Source: Bacillus tequilensis KCTC 13622
GTDB lineage: Bacteria > Bacillota > Bacilli > Bacillales > Bacillaceae
DNA: 64,000 bases
Assembly (NCBI RefSeq): GCF_000507145.1
Contig: NZ_AYTO01000008.1
Location: 292,592-356,591, forward strand
Reading direction: 5' to 3'
The translations under genes were made by a program, and so were the position numbers. Positions 61,068-64,000 of the stretch are shown piece by piece (the stretch's first letter is position 1; every line of letters starts with the position of its first letter). The notes under the pieces were generated by a model, which did no database searches, had not been told where the DNA came from, and saw only the letters and a list, made by a program, of their open reading frames with translations.

Positions 61068-63465
61068 CGCTCTTCCCCTCCTCTTTTACTTTTGTTTTAA
61101 CCATGCTGTAAATGCCAAGAGCGGCAATCGTCAGCACCGTGATTTCAAACATCGTATCAAAGCCCCTGAAATCAACGAGGATGACATTGACGACATTATC
61201 CCCACCGCCGAGATCGTGGCTGTGTTTTGTGAAGAAGGATGCAATGCTGTCTTTGGTGCGCTGGCTAGAAGACGCGATGCCGAGCAGAGTGACGATAATA
61301 CCGACGCCTAAAGAAATAATAAGGTTCGTCATCCGAAACGTTCTCGTTCTCTTTTTCAGCCGCAGTTTCGGCAAATGGTAGAAACAAAGCAGAAACAGTG
61401 CGACAGAAATCGTTTCAATGACAAGCTGAGTCAATGCCAAGTCCGGCGCTCTGAAGATCACAAAAAACAATGCGAGCGTATAACCGACAACACCTAGTGA
61501 GATAATCGCCGTCAGTCTTGATCTGGCAAAAACAGTCGCCGCTGTGGCGCTGATCATGACAAGCGTCAAAATGATTTCGTATACGCCGATTTTAGCCATG
61601 CCTTCCGTCGTAAAGGAAAACCCGCCTTTAATGACAAAAGCGCCTCCCATCAGAATGATGAAACCAGCGAAGATATACAGCAAATAATCTCTTAAAAACC
61701 CAGTCATATATTGTCTTGTGACCCGGTAGGAACCTTTCTCCATCATCGTCACGAGCTTGTCGTATAACCGGTTGAGTGTGAGCTTCGATGGAAACAGCTT
61801 ATAGATTCCTTTCCACTTATCCATCGTCAAATAACCGATCGTGCCGAGAACAATAATTCCTAAAGTCATGAGCACTTCCGTTGTAAGACCATGCCACTGT
61901 GAAATGTGAACGTGGAATTTCTCATGGCTGTCCAGCAGTGTCGGATAGATTGAGTTCATTGCAGGCTCTATCAGGCTGTAGGACAGGATATTCGGGAAAA
62001 AGAAGAGGCTGACTGCGAACGCCACCAGAATGACAGGTGACACGAGCATGCCAACTGGTGCCTCATGAGCCTGTTTTTCAAGCTGCTCAGGCTTGTCACT
62101 TCCTCTGAAAGTCTTAAACAGCAACTTCATGCTGTAGATAAATGTAAACACGCTCCCGACCCAAGCGAGAATAGGGAATAAAGCGCCCCATGTCTGCACG
62201 TTAAACAGATCGAAATGTGTCACGCGAAGCATGCTTGTGAAAAACATCTCTTTACTCAAAAATCCGTTAAACGGCGGAAGGCCGGCCATTGAAAACGTCC
62301 CGATTAAGGAAATGGTAAAGGTAATCGGCATAATCGCCATCAATCCGCCGAGCTTCCGGATATCCCGTGTGCCTGTTTCGTGATCGATAATCCCGACTGC
62401 CATAAACAAGCTCCCTTTAAATGTAGCGTGGTTGATTAAATGAAAAATGGCAGCCATGGCGGCAGCTGTATAATATTCTGTATGGCCGTAATGAAGCGCC
62501 GCAGCACTGACCCCGAGCATGGAGATAATCATACCGAGCTGGCTGACGGTTGAAAACGCCAAAATCGATTTTAAATCCGTTTGTTTCACGGCATGGAATG
62601 AGCCCCAAACCATCGTAAAGAGACCGACGAGGGAAACGATCCAAAACCACTGGGCTGAAAAGGCGAAAATCGGACTGAATCTCGCAATCACATAAATGCC
62701 GGCTTTCACCATAGTTGCTGAATGGAGATAAGCGCTGACAGGTGTCGGAGCTTCCATCGCATCAGGCAGCCAGATATAAAAAGGGAATTGCGCGGATTTC
62801 GTAAAAGCCCCTAATAAAATGAGAATCATAGCCGGGATAAACAAGTCGTGGCCGGCAATTAATTGAACCTGATGAATCATCTCTCTAATACTGAAGGAAT
62901 CTGTGATCAGATAAAGGAGAATAAATCCGCCGAGCATGCACAGACCGCCGCTGACTGTAATCAAAAGGGATTTGGCGGCGCCGTAGCGCGATTTTTCACG
63001 CTTGTACCAATAGCCGATCAGCAAGAAGGATGAAAGGCTTGTCAGCTCCCAAAACATGTAGAGAACCATCACATTGTCTACTAAAACGACACCGAGCATC
63101 GCACCCATGAACATCAATAAATAGACATAGAAGGGTCCAAGCTGTTCTTTTTCTTTCGATAAATAAAAAATGCTGTAAAGAGTGACCAAAGAACCGATGC
63201 CTGTGATCAGCAAGGCAAATAACAATCCGAGACCGTCTATATAAACAGTAAAGTTAATGCCAAGTGAAGGGATCCACTCCAATACCGACCGCAGTGTTTC
63301 TCCAGATTGTGTCATCCTGATCATTGAGAGAAAGTATATAAACAGCAAGAGGGGCAGGATCAACACAAACCAGCCCGTGTGCACTCTTTTTGCGTATTTT
63401 GCCAAGAAAGGAATGATAAAAGCAAATAAAAAAGGCGCTAAAATAGCAAAATGTAAGAGCTGCAA
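61060..63465 (-). CDS. mrpA: Mrp antiporter subunit A
   Basis: An 801-residue protein with about 20 helices: a NuoL-like part (about 1-500; FWELTSLSSFLLIGYWY, LPDAMEAPTPVSAYLHSATMVKAG, the HLINHATFKGSLFM stretch) and a C-terminal MrpA-specific extension with the NuoJ-like domain (about 620-800). I set the start at the TTG at 63465, seven or eight bases behind AAGGAGG, which gives the standard length. The in-frame ATG at 63528 lies upstream of that site and is not used. It is the first gene of the operon, which diverges from yufS. Confidence 0.94.
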   Translation of the reverse strand: MQLLHFAILAPFLFAFIIPFLAKYAKRVHTGWFVLILPLLLFIYFLSMIRMTQSGETLRSVLEWIPSLGINFTVYIDGLGLLFALLITGIGSLVTLYSIFYLSKEKEQLGPFYVYLLMFMGAMLGVVLVDNVMVLYMFWELTSLSSFLLIGYWYKREKSRYGAAKSLLITVSGGLCMLGGFILLYLITDSFSIREMIHQVQLIAGHDLFIPAMILILLGAFTKSAQFPFYIWLPDAMEAPTPVSAYLHSATMVKAGIYVIARFSPIFAFSAQWFWIVSLVGLFTMVWGSFHAVKQTDLKSILAFSTVSQLGMIISMLGVSAAALHYGHTEYYTAAAMAAIFHLINHATFKGSLFMAVGIIDHETGTRDIRKLGGLMAIMPITFTISLIGTFSMAGLPPFNGFLSKEMFFTSMLRVTHFDLFNVQTWGALFPILAWVGSVFTFIYSMKLLFKTFRGSDKPEQLEKQAHEAPVGMLVSPVILVAFAVSLFFFPNILSYSLIEPAMNSIYPTLLDSHEKFHVHISQWHGLTTEVLMTLGIIVLGTIGYLTMDKWKGIYKLFPSKLTLNRLYDKLVTMMEKGSYRVTRQYMTGFLRDYLLYIFAGFIILMGGAFVIKGGFSFTTEGMAKIGVYEIILTLVMISATAATVFARSRLTAIISLGVVGYTLALFFVIFRAPDLALTQLVIETISVALFLLCFYHLPKLRLKKRTRTFRMTNLIISLGVGIIVTLLGIASSSQRTKDSIASFFTKHSHDLGGGDNVVNVILVDFRGFDTMFEITVLTIAALGIYSMVKTKVKEEGKSGE

Positions 63466-63696
63466 AGATAAGACCTCCTTTTTCTCGTTCTCAATTGAAA
63501 AATCGCTATGTATCAAATATACGGTCAAACGACCTAGTCCAAATTATATCGCACTTTTTTGGAAGCCGCCATGCTTCGAACTGCTGCAATAGAATTTTAC
63601 AAGTTCTTTTGACCTCGAAATTAATTCTAACAAAAATAAGATCATTTGTATATTTAAAATCAATCCGGATCAAGCTGAATGTAAGGAGCTGGTCAT

Positions 63697-63912
63697 ATGA
63701 AGAGAAAGGTACTGATGTGCTCAGGTTTATTCTGCTCAGTATTTGCAGGGGCATTCATTTTGAATCAATATGACGGGCGCAGCGGTGCGGCGGCCGGTGA
63801 GGAGTGGGAACTGTATTTAATGGAGCACCACTTGTCAGCCAGAATGAGTGAAATGGAATCAAAGGATCTGCCGTTTGGCCCCCGAGAGTATATCCGGATT
63901 GTGAACAGATAA
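63697..63912 (+). CDS. yufS: YufS, small protein with signal-like N-terminus
   Basis: A 71-residue protein. The first 23 residues (MKRKVLMCSGLFCSVFAGAF) look like a signal peptide or one membrane anchor; the rest is soluble and ends FGPREYIRIVNR. The ribosome site AAGGAGCTGG is good. The function is unknown. It diverges from mrpA, with 230 AT-rich bases between them for the two promoters. Confidence 0.85.
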   Translation: MKRKVLMCSGLFCSVFAGAFILNQYDGRSGAAAGEEWELYLMEHHLSARMSEMESKDLPFGPREYIRIVNR

Positions 63913-63917
63913 AAAAA

Positions 63918-63940
63918 GAGTTCCGCATATAACGGAACTC
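63918..63940 (+). repeat. Hairpin after yufS
   Basis: GAGTTCCG/CGGAACTC stem just behind yufS, immediately before the terminator at 63941. Confidence 0.55.
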
Positions 63941-63980
63941 AGCTTGTAGAGAAAACGGTGTTTTTTCTACAAGCTTTTTT
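63941..63980 (+). terminator. Intrinsic terminator after yufS
   Basis: AGCTTGTAGA...TCTACAAGCT stem followed by T6. It forms a tandem with the hairpin at 63918. Confidence 0.85.
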
Positions 63981-64000
63981 GTTTTGTGCTGTTTCTTTAC

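Overview
The window is a chromosomal segment of a Bacillus subtilis-group organism. Nearly every protein can be matched by recall to a gene of the B. subtilis yut-yum-yui-dhb-yuk-yue-com-mrp region in the expected order. Spacing, Shine-Dalgarno sequences, Fur/BirA/ComA sites and AGGAGG-type start contexts all fit. It is not a plain copy of the laboratory strain 168 as I remember it: paiB is missing next to paiA, an IS1595-like element sits between yueD and yueE, and the comQ-comX-comP block is a divergent pherotype that resembles the natto type.

Layout. 1-3.7 kb: yutJ (partial), yuzB, yutK, dapF and the HesB/IscA-type yutM. 3.7-4.8 kb: a variable stretch with a perfect 34-bp palindrome, a small decayed-looking ORF and paiA. 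4.8-9.4 kb: guaC, yuzG, yumC, yumB, yuiA, yuiB. 9.5-15.2 kb: yuiC, yuiD, pepA (yuiE), yuiF, bioY (yuiG) and yuiH, the last two diverging from a BirA-type operator. 15.3-28.5 kb: the iron-responsive bacillibactin locus (besA, then dhbA-C-E-B-F and an MbtH-like gene), with Fur boxes before besA and dhbA. 28.5-31.8 kb: yukJ, ald and its activator adeR. 31.8-42.5 kb: a type VIIb secretion operon (yukE, yukD, yukC/essB, yukBA/essC, yueB/esaA, yueC/essA) preceded by a 0.5-kb gap with a possible small RNA.

42.5-50.6 kb: yueD, a 1.41-kb mobile element (imperfect terminal repeats, 8-bp target duplication, broken transposase, intact DHFR-like passenger), yueE, yuzF, yueF, yueG, yueH, yueI and the NAD-salvage pair pncA-pncB. 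Two degraded minus-strand reading frames lie around yuzF. 50.7-57.7 kb: the c-di-GMP phosphodiesterase pdeH (yuxH), yuzC, degQ and the quorum-sensing locus comQXPA with yuxO. 57.7-63.5 kb: the Mrp Na+/H+ antiporter operon, read leftward, and then yufS.

How the parts work together. DhbA, DhbC and DhbB make 2,3-dihydroxybenzoate; DhbE activates it; DhbB's carrier domain and DhbF assemble it with Gly and Thr into bacillibactin, and BesA releases the iron after import. ComQ isoprenylates ComX, ComP senses it and ComA~P acts on targets that include degQ just upstream, whose promoter carries a ComA box. Most of the window is ordinary core genome. The items worth a second look are the IS-like element with its passenger, the ComX variant with a long C-terminal tail, the recombination junction in comP, the paiB gap, the candidate RNA upstream of yukE and the decayed genes around yuzF. 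I found no rRNA, tRNA, CRISPR array or prophage, and no clearly undescribed multi-gene system.
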